Below are positions 45,406-53,445 of a stretch of DNA of 64,000 bases, piece after piece (position 1 is the stretch's first letter; the number at the start of each line of letters is the position of its first letter). The DNA is from Marixanthomonas spongiae. Lineage in GTDB: Bacteria; Bacteroidota; Bacteroidia; Flavobacteriales; Flavobacteriaceae. The notes beneath the pieces were generated by a model. It worked only from the letters and a program-made list of their open reading frames with translations, was not told the DNA's origin and did no database searches. A program made the position numbers and the translations under genes. The stretch lies in the NCBI RefSeq assembly GCF_003095375.1, contig NZ_QEHR01000002.1, positions 186,001-250,000 on the forward strand, in the 5' to 3' direction.

Positions 45406-45747
45406 ATGAGCAAGCATTATTCCAAAGAAAAAATAAAAGAAGTGGCCGGTGGCGATGAGGATTTTATGGCTGTGGTGGCCCAAACTTTTTTAGAAGAAAT
45501 ACCGCCCGATTTAACAGCCTTGGAAGAAGCGGTGAGCAATGATAACAAAGAGTTGGCGTATCAATTTGCACATAAAATGAAGCCCAATTTCGAAATGTTC
45601 GGTGTTGCGGTTACCAAAGAGGTATTGGCCATTGAATCGTGGACCAAAACAACTAAAAAACCCAGTGCCATAGAACAAAAACTGGCGCATGTGGTCACTA
45701 CCGTAAAAACTGTTTTAAAAGAGCTTCAAGAAGATTTCGATTTATAA
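45406..45747 (+). CDS. Orphan histidine phosphotransfer (Hpt) protein
   Basis: This 113-residue four-helix Hpt domain has the phospho-accepting His56 in AYQFAHKMKPNFEMFG. The normal Hpt motif is AHxLKG; here Pro replaces the Gly-like position (HKMKP). Acidic and helical segments (GGDEDFMAVVAQTFLEEIP, LTALEEAVSNDNKELA) match. It is expected to relay phosphate between a hybrid kinase and a response regulator. No kinase or regulator gene lies in the window. It abuts its neighbours on both sides (FAH-family gene and cinA) without any spacer, which implies co-translation with metabolic genes. Confidence 0.87.
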   Translation: MSKHYSKEKIKEVAGGDEDFMAVVAQTFLEEIPPDLTALEEAVSNDNKELAYQFAHKMKPNFEMFGVAVTKEVLAIESWTKTTKKPSAIEQKLAHVVTTVKTVLKELQEDFDL

Positions 45748-46995
45748 ATGTTAGCCGAGATAATCACCATTGGCGATGAGATACTCATTGGGCAAATTGT
45801 AGATACCAATTCTGCTTACATCAGTAAAGAGCTAAACCGCATCGGGGTTCAGGTATATCAAATAACCTCCATTCAAGATGACCGCCAGCACATACTCCGT
45901 GCTTTGGAAGATGCTAAGAAGCGCGCGGACATCGTTATTGTAACCGGCGGTTTGGGCCCTACCAAAGATGACATCACCAAAGAGACCTTTTGTGAGTATT
46001 TTAACGACACTTTGGTCGAGAGTCCCGAAGTACTTCAGAACATCCAAAACATTTTTTCAAAATACATTAAAAAGAAACCCTTGCCCGCCAATATAAGGCA
46101 GGCGATGGTGCCTTCAACAGCCCAGGTGCTTCAGAATCCAAACGGGACCGCTCCCGGAATATGGATGGAAAAAGACAATACGGTATTCGTTTCCCTGCCC
46201 GGCGTGCCCTATGAAATGAAACACCTGCTTACCGATGAAGTATTTCCACGAATCATAAAAAAATACAACCGTCCCTATATTTACCACAAAACCCTATTGA
46301 CATACGGTTTGGGCGAAAGTGCCGTTGCCGAGCGCATCGAGGAATGGGAAGACAATTTGCCAAAGAACATAAAACTGGCCTATCTGCCTTCTTTGGGCAG
46401 GGTCCGGTTGAGGCTGTCATCCACAGGCAAGGATAAAGATGAACTGGAAGAAGCCGTAAACTCCAAAATGAACGAACTCCGCCAGCTGCTGGACGATATT
46501 GCCGTAGGCTTTGAAGATGAAACAAATATTGTGGAGCGCATAGCCTCACTGTTGACGCAACGAAAACAAACCCTCAGCCTGGCCGAAAGCTGCACCGGAG
46601 GTTCCATTGTAAAAGAAATCACGGCCATTCCTGGAGCTTCGGCCTATTTAAAGGGAAGTGTGGTGCCTTACGAAACCCATAAAAAGGTCTCGGTTTTGGG
46701 CATCGATAAAACTTTGATAGAACAACATACCGTGGTAAGTGCTCCTGTGGCACAAGCTATGGCCAAACAGGCCAATAAACTTTTTGAAACCGATTATGCC
46801 GTGGCAACCACTGGCATTGCAGGCCCTACCAAAGGTGATGGCGATGATGAAGTGGGCACGGTGTTCATTGCAATTGCGTCACCAATGAGGGTGGAGTGCC
46901 AAAAATTTAGCTTTGGCAACCACCGCGAACGGGTGATACTAAAAGCAACCAACAAAGCCTTGGAACTGCTTCTAAAAGAAATTTTAAAAAACTAA
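45748..46995 (+). CDS. cinA: CinA family, nicotinamide-nucleotide amidase
   Basis: This 415-residue protein begins with a MoCF/COG1058 domain (ITIGDEILIGQIVDTNS, VTGGLGPTKDDITKE, GLGESAVAERIEE) and ends with a CinA C-terminal amidase domain at about 255-415 (LAESCTGGSIVKEIT, VATTGIAGPTKGDGDDEVGTVFIA). The enzyme deamidates nicotinamide mononucleotide in NAD recycling; the N-terminal part has pyrophosphatase activity in some homologues. It starts right after the hpt stop codon. A ribosomal-protein promoter follows the gene, so it is the end of its operon. Confidence 0.94.
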   Translation: MLAEIITIGDEILIGQIVDTNSAYISKELNRIGVQVYQITSIQDDRQHILRALEDAKKRADIVIVTGGLGPTKDDITKETFCEYFNDTLVESPEVLQNIQNIFSKYIKKKPLPANIRQAMVPSTAQVLQNPNGTAPGIWMEKDNTVFVSLPGVPYEMKHLLTDEVFPRIIKKYNRPYIYHKTLLTYGLGESAVAERIEEWEDNLPKNIKLAYLPSLGRVRLRLSSTGKDKDELEEAVNSKMNELRQLLDDIAVGFEDETNIVERIASLLTQRKQTLSLAESCTGGSIVKEITAIPGASAYLKGSVVPYETHKKVSVLGIDKTLIEQHTVVSAPVAQAMAKQANKLFETDYAVATTGIAGPTKGDGDDEVGTVFIAIASPMRVECQKFSFGNHRERVILKATNKALELLLKEILKN

Positions 46996-47005
46996 ATCTC
47001 TTTTA

Positions 47006-47036
47006 TTGCGGATACCAATAAAATTATTTAAATTTG
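47006..47036 (+). promoter_or_regulatory. Promoter of the rpmB-rpmG-DUF4295 operon
   Basis: TTG (47006-47008), a 20-bp spacer and TAAATTTG (47029-47036) give an excellent Bacteroidota-type promoter. It ends 36 bp before the rpmB start codon, which also argues that translation does not begin further upstream. Confidence 0.8.
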
Positions 47037-47071
47037 CACCCTGTTTAAAAATAACTATAAACAATAAGGTA

Positions 47072-47311
47072 ATGTCAAGAGTTTGTGAGCTTACGGGCAA
47101 AAGAGCAATGGTAGGGAACAACGTGTCCCACGCGATGAACAAAACCAAGCGCAAGTTTAATGTGAATTTGGTTAAAAAACGCTTTTACATTCCTGAAGAA
47201 GATAAGTGGTTAACTCTTAAAGTATCTACTTCAGTGTTAAAAGACATCAATAAAAAAGGTATTTATGCAGTTGTTAAAGAAGCTCGCGCAAAAGGCTTCC
47301 TTAACAAATAA
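47072..47311 (+). CDS. rpmB: Large-subunit ribosomal protein bL28
   Basis: The ATG at 47072 gives 79 residues beginning MSRVCELTGKRAMVGNNVSH, the standard bL28 opening; an upstream frame to 47006 would include the promoter. The rest (KTKRKFNVNLVKKRFY, LKVSTSVLKDI) is typical and the length normal. Residues binding zinc in some bL28 proteins are reduced to a single Cys here (Cys5). It sits in the conserved Bacteroidota order rpmB-rpmG-DUF4295-ftsY. Confidence 0.97.
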   Translation: MSRVCELTGKRAMVGNNVSHAMNKTKRKFNVNLVKKRFYIPEEDKWLTLKVSTSVLKDINKKGIYAVVKEARAKGFLNK

Positions 47312-47338
47312 TTGCACTAACGTATAAAGTCGGTAACA

Positions 47339-47521
47339 ATGGCTAAAAAAGGAAACAGAGTACAGGTAATCTTAGAATGTACAGAGCACAAAAACACGGG
47401 TAAACCAGGTACCTCGCGGTACATTACCACCAAAAATAAAAAGAACACTCCGGACAGGTTAGAGTTGAAAAAGTTCAACCCTATCCTTAAAAAGATGACT
47501 GTCCACAAAGAGATAAAATAA
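47339..47521 (+). CDS. rpmG: Large-subunit ribosomal protein bL33
   Basis: This 60-residue protein has [31 protein letters not shown] and LELKKFNP, the bL33 pattern. The zinc-binding CxxC pairs of the C+ form are absent (one Cys only, in ECTEH), so this is the zinc-independent C-minus form. It starts 27 bp after rpmB. Confidence 0.97.
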   Translation: MAKKGNRVQVILECTEHKNTGKPGTSRYITTKNKKNTPDRLELKKFNPILKKMTVHKEIK

Positions 47522-47528
47522 TTGAGTT

Positions 47529-47681
47529 ATGGCAAAGAAATCAGTAGCATCATTACAAACAGGATCTAAGCGACTTACGAAAGCCATTAAAATGGTGAAG
47601 TCAGAAAAAACAGGAGCCTATACTTTTGTGGAGTCTATTATGGCACCAGATCAAGTAAACGATTGGTTAAACAAAAAATAA
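47529..47681 (+). CDS. DUF4295 family small basic protein
   Basis: This 50-residue protein begins MAKKSVASLQTGSKRLTKAI and ends WLNKK. It is basic and follows rpmG by 7 bp, in the position where Bacteroidota genomes almost always carry this short family. Its place in a ribosomal operon and its composition suggest a ribosome-associated or ribosomal-like role, but this is inferred only from context. The gene is too short for most length-cut-off gene calls. Confidence 0.92.
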   Translation: MAKKSVASLQTGSKRLTKAIKMVKSEKTGAYTFVESIMAPDQVNDWLNKK

Positions 47682-47702
47682 CCAATATAAAATAATATAC
47701 AG

Positions 47703-47735
47703 AAAGCCACTTTTTTACGAAGGTGGCTTTTTGTA
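47703..47735 (+). terminator. Terminator of the rpmB operon
   Basis: AAAGCCAC (47703-47710) pairs with GTGGCTTT (47723-47730) across a 12-nt loop and is followed by more T residues. It starts 22 bp after the DUF4295 stop codon. Confidence 0.87.
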
Positions 47736-47768
47736 TTTTTAAACGATTATCTTTACAAAATCATATTT

Positions 47769-47873
47769 GGGCGTGCCCCTAAATCGGGTCGGGCTTTCGT
47801 CGCTACAAGCCTGCCTGCCGCAGGCAGGATAGCGTACTCAATCCCTGCCTACCTTGCGGTAACAGCAGGCAGG
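47769..47873. repeat. GC-rich palindromic intergenic element
   Basis: In an AT-rich spacer before ftsY lies a GC-rich block. It begins GGGCGTGCCC (47769-47778), then has CCTGCCTG (47810-47817) and CAGGCAGG (47821-47828) with only CCG between. A second pair, CCTGCCT (47844-47850) and AGGCAGG (47867-47873), encloses an ACC/GGT mini-stem. Four copies of the same 7-mer in alternating orientation suggest a mobile or dispersed REP-like element. It does not code for a protein. Confidence 0.65.
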
Positions 47874-47906
47874 CCTCACGCAAAACCGAGCTTAACTAAC
47901 AAAACT

Positions 47907-48860
47907 ATGAGCCTTTTTAAAAAAATATTCTCAAAAGAAAAAAAGGAAACCCTGGATAAAGGGCTGGAAAAATCGAAAACCTCTTTTTTCGATAAACTAT
48001 CCAAAGCCGTTGCCGGTAAAAGCAAAGTAGATGACGATGTTCTTGACGATTTGGAAGAAGTGCTCGTAACCAGTGACGTGGGCGTAAACACTACCCTAAA
48101 AATTATAGAACGTATTGAACAGCGGGTAGCGAAAGATAAATATTTGGGTACCGATGAGCTTAACCAGATCCTTCGCGAAGAAATCGCTGGTCTTTTAAGC
48201 GAGATTGATTCGGGCAATGCCACCCAATTTGAAGTCCCCGAACGTTCCGGACCACACGTAATTATGGTCGTGGGCGTTAATGGCGTAGGCAAAACAACGA
48301 CCATTGGCAAATTGGCCTATCAATTTAAGAAAGCCGGAAAAAAAGTAGTGTTGGGCGCGGCCGATACGTTTAGGGCAGCGGCCATTGACCAATTGCAAAT
48401 CTGGGCAGACCGTACCGATGTGCCCATTATAAAACAAAGCATGGGCAGCGACCCCGCCAGCGTGGCCTTTGACACCCTACAAAGTGCCGTCAATCAAAAC
48501 GCCGATGTCGTTCTTATCGATACTGCAGGAAGGTTACATAACAAAGTAAATTTAATGAATGAGCTTTCAAAGGTTAAGCGCGTCATGCAGAAGGTAATTC
48601 CAGATGCACCTCACGACGTGTTGTTAGTGTTGGACGGTTCAACCGGGCAAAATGCTTTTGAACAAGCCAAACAATTTACCAATGCCACCGAAGTTACCTC
48701 ACTGGCCGTGACCAAACTGGACGGTACCGCAAAAGGCGGTGTGGTCATCGGTATTAGCGACCAATTTAAAATCCCCGTAAAATACATAGGCGTAGGCGAA
48801 GGCGTGGAAGACCTGCAGGTTTTCAACAAATTCGAGTTTGTGGATTCGTTTTTTAAGTAA
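47907..48860 (+). CDS. ftsY: Signal recognition particle receptor FtsY
   Basis: This 317-residue protein has a short acidic/basic N-terminal helix typical of compact FtsY forms. The helical N domain leads to the GTPase G domain: P-loop GVNGVGKT at 123-130, [20 protein letters not shown] and [10 protein letters not shown]. The C-terminal [12 protein letters not shown] matches the FtsY signature. It docks SRP-ribosome complexes to the membrane for co-translational insertion. The spacer upstream holds a TATCTTTA element (47748-47755) and the palindromic repeat, so its transcription is probably separate from rpmB. Confidence 0.97.
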   Translation: MSLFKKIFSKEKKETLDKGLEKSKTSFFDKLSKAVAGKSKVDDDVLDDLEEVLVTSDVGVNTTLKIIERIEQRVAKDKYLGTDELNQILREEIAGLLSEIDSGNATQFEVPERSGPHVIMVVGVNGVGKTTTIGKLAYQFKKAGKKVVLGAADTFRAAAIDQLQIWADRTDVPIIKQSMGSDPASVAFDTLQSAVNQNADVVLIDTAGRLHNKVNLMNELSKVKRVMQKVIPDAPHDVLLVLDGSTGQNAFEQAKQFTNATEVTSLAVTKLDGTAKGGVVIGISDQFKIPVKYIGVGEGVEDLQVFNKFEFVDSFFK

Positions 48861-48954
48861 ACCCTCAATCCTAATGTGATTTTTTATCTGCCGATAGACA
48901 GATAAGGTTGTGATTTATGATTTTTTTATTTGGAATTTGTGATTTCATCCCGTA

Positions 48955-48984
48955 TTGCTTTCTTATTAATTAACGGTATCTTTG
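48955..48984 (+). promoter_or_regulatory. Promoter of rimO
   Basis: TTG (48955-48957), a 19-bp spacer and TATCTTTG (48977-48984) fit the Bacteroidota promoter very well. A leader of about 75 nt follows; it contains a tandem of TTCATAATT-like bases (about 49030-49060) just before the start codon. Confidence 0.75.
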
Positions 48985-49066
48985 CCCACTTTTTAAAGGA
49001 TAAAATTGGCAGGTTAATGTAAACCAAAATTCATAATTCATAATTTTGAATTCATAATTAAAAGAA

Positions 49067-50374
49067 ATGCGCACCAAAACCCTAAAGAAAAATAAAATAA
49101 ACGTAGTAACCCTCGGTTGCTCCAAAAATGTATACGACAGCGAAGTGCTCATGGGGCAATTGCGTGCCAATAAAAAAGAGGTGGTTCACGAAGAGGAAGG
49201 CAATATCGTGGTGATCAATACCTGTGGTTTTATCGCGAATGCCAAAGAAGAAAGCGTGAATACCATTTTGGAGTATGTCAATAAAAAAGAAGAAGGCATT
49301 GTAGATAAGGTGTTCGTTACCGGCTGCCTTTCTGAACGCTACAAACCCGATCTGCAAAAAGAAATCCCAAACGTAGATCAATACTTCGGAACAACTGAGC
49401 TGCCCGGTTTATTAAAAGCATTGGGTGCCGATTATAAACACGAATTGGTTGGTGAGCGCTTAACTACTACGCCAAAAAACTATGCCTATTTAAAAATCGC
49501 CGAAGGTTGTGACCGCCCGTGTTCGTTTTGCGCCATTCCCTTAATGCGCGGAAAACACAAGAGTACACCCATTGAAGATTTGGTGACCGAAGCCGAAAAA
49601 TTGGCCGCCAACGGCGTAAAGGAACTAATCTTAATCGCCCAAGACCTTACCTATTACGGGCTCGACCTGTATAAAAAACGAAACCTGGCCGAACTGCTCA
49701 AAAACCTAGTAAAAGTGGAAGGCATTGAGTGGATTCGGTTGCATTATGCCTTCCCCACCGGCTTTCCAATGGATGTGTTGGATGTCATGCGGGAAGAGCC
49801 AAAGGTTTGTGATTATATCGATATCCCGTTGCAGCACATTTCTGACCATATCCTGAAATCGATGCGTCGCGGAACTACCTATGAGAAGACAACCAATCTT
49901 TTAAAAGATTTCAGAAAATACGTCCCTAATATGGCCATTCGGACCACACTTATTGTTGGGTACCCGGGAGAAACCGAAGAAGATTTCCAGTTACTTAAAA
50001 ACTGGGTAGAAGAAATGCGCTTTGAACGGTTGGGCTGTTTTACCTATTCACATGAAGAAAATACACACGCTTTCAATTTAGAAGACGATGTGCCCGAAGA
50101 CGTAAAAATGGAACGCGCCAATGAGATAATGGCCATCCAGTCACAAATTTCATGGGAACTGAACCAGCAGAAAATTGGTAAGGAATTCCGTGTTTTGATC
50201 GATAGAAAAGAAGGAAGCTATTACGTGGGCCGCACCGAATTTGACAGCCCAGACGTGGATAACGAAGTATTGATCAATGCAGAAGAAGGTTATTTAAGGA
50301 CCGGTGAGTTTTTTACCGTAAAAATAACCGCCGCTGAAGATTTTGATCTCTATGGAGAAGTGGTAAAACGCTAA
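49067..50374 (+). CDS. rimO: Ribosomal protein uS12 methylthiotransferase RimO
   Basis: This 435-residue radical SAM enzyme has the N-terminal iron-sulfur cysteines Cys18, Cys53 and Cys87 and the radical SAM triad Cys148, Cys152 and Cys155 in EGCDRPCSFCAIP. It ends in a TRAM domain (RVLIDRKEGSYYVGRTEFDSPDVD). It adds a methylthio group to an aspartate of ribosomal protein uS12. The combination RTEFDSPDVD in the TRAM domain separates RimO from the tRNA-modifying MiaB. The sialidase-like lipoprotein gene follows 4 bp later. Confidence 0.96.
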   Translation: MRTKTLKKNKINVVTLGCSKNVYDSEVLMGQLRANKKEVVHEEEGNIVVINTCGFIANAKEESVNTILEYVNKKEEGIVDKVFVTGCLSERYKPDLQKEIPNVDQYFGTTELPGLLKALGADYKHELVGERLTTTPKNYAYLKIAEGCDRPCSFCAIPLMRGKHKSTPIEDLVTEAEKLAANGVKELILIAQDLTYYGLDLYKKRNLAELLKNLVKVEGIEWIRLHYAFPTGFPMDVLDVMREEPKVCDYIDIPLQHISDHILKSMRRGTTYEKTTNLLKDFRKYVPNMAIRTTLIVGYPGETEEDFQLLKNWVEEMRFERLGCFTYSHEENTHAFNLEDDVPEDVKMERANEIMAIQSQISWELNQQKIGKEFRVLIDRKEGSYYVGRTEFDSPDVDNEVLINAEEGYLRTGEFFTVKITAAEDFDLYGEVVKR

Positions 50375-50378
50375 TAAA

Positions 50379-51614
50379 ATGATGAGAGTTTCTTTTATAG
50401 TATTCCTATTTCTTTTTATTTCATGTAAAAACGAGGATAAAACCACTTCTACTGAAGTAACTAAAGAAGTTCAATTAATATCCAATCCTACTGGGCCAAA
50501 CAGTTCATTGCCAAGATTGTTCAGTAATGGAGAGTCTCTTTTCTTATCGTACGTAACGAAACGGGACAGCCTTTCAACCTTATATTATTCAAAGTATAAA
50601 TCTAAAAATTGGCAGGAGCCTATTGCGGTTAGCTCCGGGACAGATTGGTTTGTAAATTGGGCAGATTTCCCGGTAATAGCTGAAAATAACGGTGTTGTTT
50701 TAACAAGTCACCTACAAAAATCAGCAAAAGGGACCTATACGTATGATGTGAAATTAGACCTTTACAATTCCGAAGAAAAAAACTGGAAGAATGATTTTCT
50801 TCTTCATAATGATGGTACAAAAAGCGAACACGGTTTTGTTTCGATGATACCAAGCAAAAACGGTTTTTTTGTAACGTGGCTTGATGGGCGAAATACTGCT
50901 GGTACAGGTCATGAGAACCACGATTCGCATAAGGAAAGTGGTGCCATGACGTTGCGAAGTGCTTCAGTTGATTTTGAAGGGAAAATTATAAACGATATTG
51001 AATTGGATGCTCGTGTTTGTGATTGCTGCGGAACTTCGTCGGCTATGACCAATACTGGTCCTATTGTTGCGTATCGTGATAGAAGTGAAAATGAAATCAG
51101 GGATATTTCAGTAATCCGTTTTAAGGACGGAAAACCACTGCCATCTCAAACCATTGGTGACGATAACTGGGAAATTCCCGGTTGTCCTGTAAACGGACCT
51201 TCAATAGCTGCTATTAAAAATACGGTTGCGGTAGGTTGGTTTACTGCCGTTAAAGGAGAAGGAAAGGTACAACTAATATTTTCCGAAAATAACGGAGTTA
51301 ATTTTGGAAAACCTATTAGGATCGATACTGAAAATGCCACCGGAAGAGTGGAAGTGGTGATGCTTTCAGAAAAAGATGCTGCTATCGTTTGGATGGAACC
51401 ACAAGGGGAAGATGAAGTTGTGAAAGTTAGAAAAGTGAGTACTTCGGGTAGTACTGGAAAACCAGTTTTGGTTACAAAAATCAGTGCCGAACGTGCTAGC
51501 GGATTTCCACAGATGGTAAAAATGAACAATAAATTATTTTTTGCTTGGACAGAAACCAACGGTCCAAAAATAGTTAAGACAGCCAAATTGGATATCGAAA
51601 ACTTACAGCAATAG
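50379..51614 (+). CDS. Lipoprotein with sialidase-like beta-propeller
   Basis: This 411-residue protein has a lipoprotein signal (LFLFISC|K at residues 10-17); ATG at 50379 or 50382 may be used. The mature part repeats strands with Asp-rich turns (SFISYVT-like blocks, GGDWFVNWADFPV, GFFVTWLDGR) and has the sialidase-like motif RVCDCCGTS near residue 210, two adjacent Cys and one nearby. It is a member of a bacterial exo-alpha-sialidase-like family, but catalytic residues of true sialidases are not visible, so the enzymatic role is unproven. It is cotranscribed with rimO, probably as a passenger. Confidence 0.8.
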   Translation: MMRVSFIVFLFLFISCKNEDKTTSTEVTKEVQLISNPTGPNSSLPRLFSNGESLFLSYVTKRDSLSTLYYSKYKSKNWQEPIAVSSGTDWFVNWADFPVIAENNGVVLTSHLQKSAKGTYTYDVKLDLYNSEEKNWKNDFLLHNDGTKSEHGFVSMIPSKNGFFVTWLDGRNTAGTGHENHDSHKESGAMTLRSASVDFEGKIINDIELDARVCDCCGTSSAMTNTGPIVAYRDRSENEIRDISVIRFKDGKPLPSQTIGDDNWEIPGCPVNGPSIAAIKNTVAVGWFTAVKGEGKVQLIFSENNGVNFGKPIRIDTENATGRVEVVMLSEKDAAIVWMEPQGEDEVVKVRKVSTSGSTGKPVLVTKISAERASGFPQMVKMNNKLFFAWTETNGPKIVKTAKLDIENLQQ

Positions 51615-51662
51615 TCTCTTTTCAAAATTGGAAAGGAAATCTACAAATCGTATCTTTATGAT

Positions 51663-51950
51663 ATGAAAAATCGATTTAGATTCCCAAAATGGACCGTAAC
51701 TGCAATAACGGTGCTGCTTGTCATTTTAATAATTGTAACCTTCATCCTTAAACAAAACAATCCCGATTGGCAGTTTGGCGATGCCTTTTTACTCACGCAG
51801 GCAATAGCATTGGTCATACAGCTTGTCTTGAACGGTATAAACTGGCGTTCGAACAAAAAAATCGTGATTTTGACCACCCTTTTTATAAGTGCCACCGTGA
51901 TGGCCTCGATTATATGGCAGTTTATCAGCTATAATTTAGTCTTTAATTAA
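51663..51950 (+). CDS. Small membrane protein, unknown function
   Basis: This 95-residue protein has three hydrophobic helices at about residues 11-28, 40-55 and 65-90. It has a basic N terminus (MKNRFRFPKW). No family was recognised. Its stop codon shares one base with the start of the glycosyltransferase gene (TAATG), so the two are translated together. A TATCTTTA element lies about 10 bp before the start, giving an unusually short leader. Confidence 0.75.
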   Translation: MKNRFRFPKWTVTAITVLLVILIIVTFILKQNNPDWQFGDAFLLTQAIALVIQLVLNGINWRSNKKIVILTTLFISATVMASIIWQFISYNLVFN

Positions 51951-53257
51951 TGGCTAAGAAACTGCTCATTATAGGCCACACCTTTCCTGAGCCTAACACA
52001 ACGGCCGCGGGATCAAGAATGCTGCAACTAATTAGATTATTTCAAGAAGATGGGTATGCAGTAACATTTGCCAGCACGGCAAGTCAAGGTGAAAATTCTG
52101 CAGATTTAAAAAGCTTAGGAATTACTTCGGAAACAATCCAGCTCAACAACAGTTCTTTTGATGAATTTCTTCTGAAGCTGAATCCAACTATTGTGCTTTT
52201 TGATCGCTTTATTACCGAAGAGCAATTTGGCTGGAGCGTTTCTGAAACCTGTCCCAAAGCTGTAAAAATTTTGGATACAGAAGACTTGCATTTCCTTCGG
52301 AAAGCACGCGAAACAGCAATAAAAAAAGACAAACCTGTTGAACAAGCCAATTTGTTCACTGAAACGGCCAAACGGGAATTGGCCAGTATGTGGCGCTGCG
52401 ATCTATCACTCATTATTTCAGAAACCGAAATGACGCTGTTACAAAAGACCTTTTCCATTCCGAAAGATATATTGTTTTATCTTCCTTTTTTACTTTCTCC
52501 CATTTCAGAAGAGGAAAGTCAAAATCTCCCAGTTTTTGAGGAAAGAGAGCATTTTATTACCATTGGCAATTTGTTGCATGCGCCCAATGTGGATTCGGTT
52601 AAAATCCTGAAAAAAGAAATCTGGCCACAACTTAAAGTAAAACTTCCAAAAGCTGAACTGCATATTTTTGGTGCGTATGCTCCCCAACAAATAAAGGAAT
52701 TGCACAACGGGAAAGAAGGGTTTTTAATCAAAGGTTGGGCAGCAGATGGCCATGACGTGATGCAACAGGCCAGGATATGCTTGGCGCCCATTCGGTTTGG
52801 GGCTGGTTTAAAAGGGAAGTTGTTCGATGCCATGCAATGTGGGACGCCTTTTGTAACTACCAAAATAGGAGCGGAGGGAATTTATAACTTTTCTGAAAAA
52901 ATTAATAACGACGAAGCTAATTGGAGCGATTTTATAAATACAGCCATCACGTTATATACCGATGAAAAAGCTTGGTTAGAAAACCAAAATCAAGGTTTTG
53001 AGACCCTTGTGAATCGATTTGATAAAACGCTGTTTATTAAACCTTTTTTAGAAAGAATTGAAACTATTAAAAGTAACCTACTTCAACATCGAAACAAACA
53101 CTTTTTTGGGCAAATTTTACAGCACCACACCGCCCAAAGCACCAAGTTTATGGCCAAATGGATTGAAGAGAAGAACAGAAAAACTAAACCTCAAACGTCT
53201 CTACTTGTCCCCCGTCCGCGTGTTGCCGAAGCTTTAGCGGAGGCACAAGCTTTATAG
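51950..53257 (+). CDS. GT4-type glycosyltransferase
   Basis: This 435-residue protein has a GT-B fold. The N-terminal Rossmann part opens KKLLIIGHTFPEPNTTAAGSRM, and the C-terminal part has the nucleotide-sugar signature ITIGNLLHAPNVDSV, HIFGAYAPQ, IRFGAGLKGKLFDAMQCGTPFVTT near residues 285-310. The conserved Glu of classical GT4 enzymes is less clear here (KLFDAM instead of E-x7-E), so activity is likely but donor and acceptor are unknown. It may decorate surface glycans. It overlaps the small membrane protein gene. Confidence 0.87.
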   Translation: MAKKLLIIGHTFPEPNTTAAGSRMLQLIRLFQEDGYAVTFASTASQGENSADLKSLGITSETIQLNNSSFDEFLLKLNPTIVLFDRFITEEQFGWSVSETCPKAVKILDTEDLHFLRKARETAIKKDKPVEQANLFTETAKRELASMWRCDLSLIISETEMTLLQKTFSIPKDILFYLPFLLSPISEEESQNLPVFEEREHFITIGNLLHAPNVDSVKILKKEIWPQLKVKLPKAELHIFGAYAPQQIKELHNGKEGFLIKGWAADGHDVMQQARICLAPIRFGAGLKGKLFDAMQCGTPFVTTKIGAEGIYNFSEKINNDEANWSDFINTAITLYTDEKAWLENQNQGFETLVNRFDKTLFIKPFLERIETIKSNLLQHRNKHFFGQILQHHTAQSTKFMAKWIEEKNRKTKPQTSLLVPRPRVAEALAEAQAL

Positions 53258-53325
53258 CATAGGAGGAAGACCTTTGATTTGAGGTTTTTAACGAAAAAGT
53301 TGATAAAACAAACAGGCTTAGATTA

Positions 53326-53356
53326 GACCTCGCAGGTTTTAAAAACCTGTGAGGTC
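53326..53356. repeat. 31-nt near-perfect palindrome, REP-like
   Basis: The arms GACCTCGCAGGTTTT (53326-53340) and AAAACCTGTGAGGTC (53342-53356) pair over 15 positions, one G-T, with a single A between. It lies in the spacer between the convergent glycosyltransferase and hypothetical genes. Elements of this type (GACCT...AGGTC palindromes with a central A/T block) are scattered between genes in many flavobacterial chromosomes. It could also work as a bidirectional terminator. Confidence 0.72.
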
Positions 53357-53445
53357 ATCCGTTATAACTATAAAAAAGACAGCTCCATCTTTATAACATT
53401 TCGCACTAAGATGTGTCTGTCGCTTTTTCTGCCCATCTAGGTTTT

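Noticed and set aside
47006-47071. Longer rpmB frame starting at 47006
   Set aside because: The extra codons contain the promoter and the bL28 protein normally starts MSRVC, at 47072.
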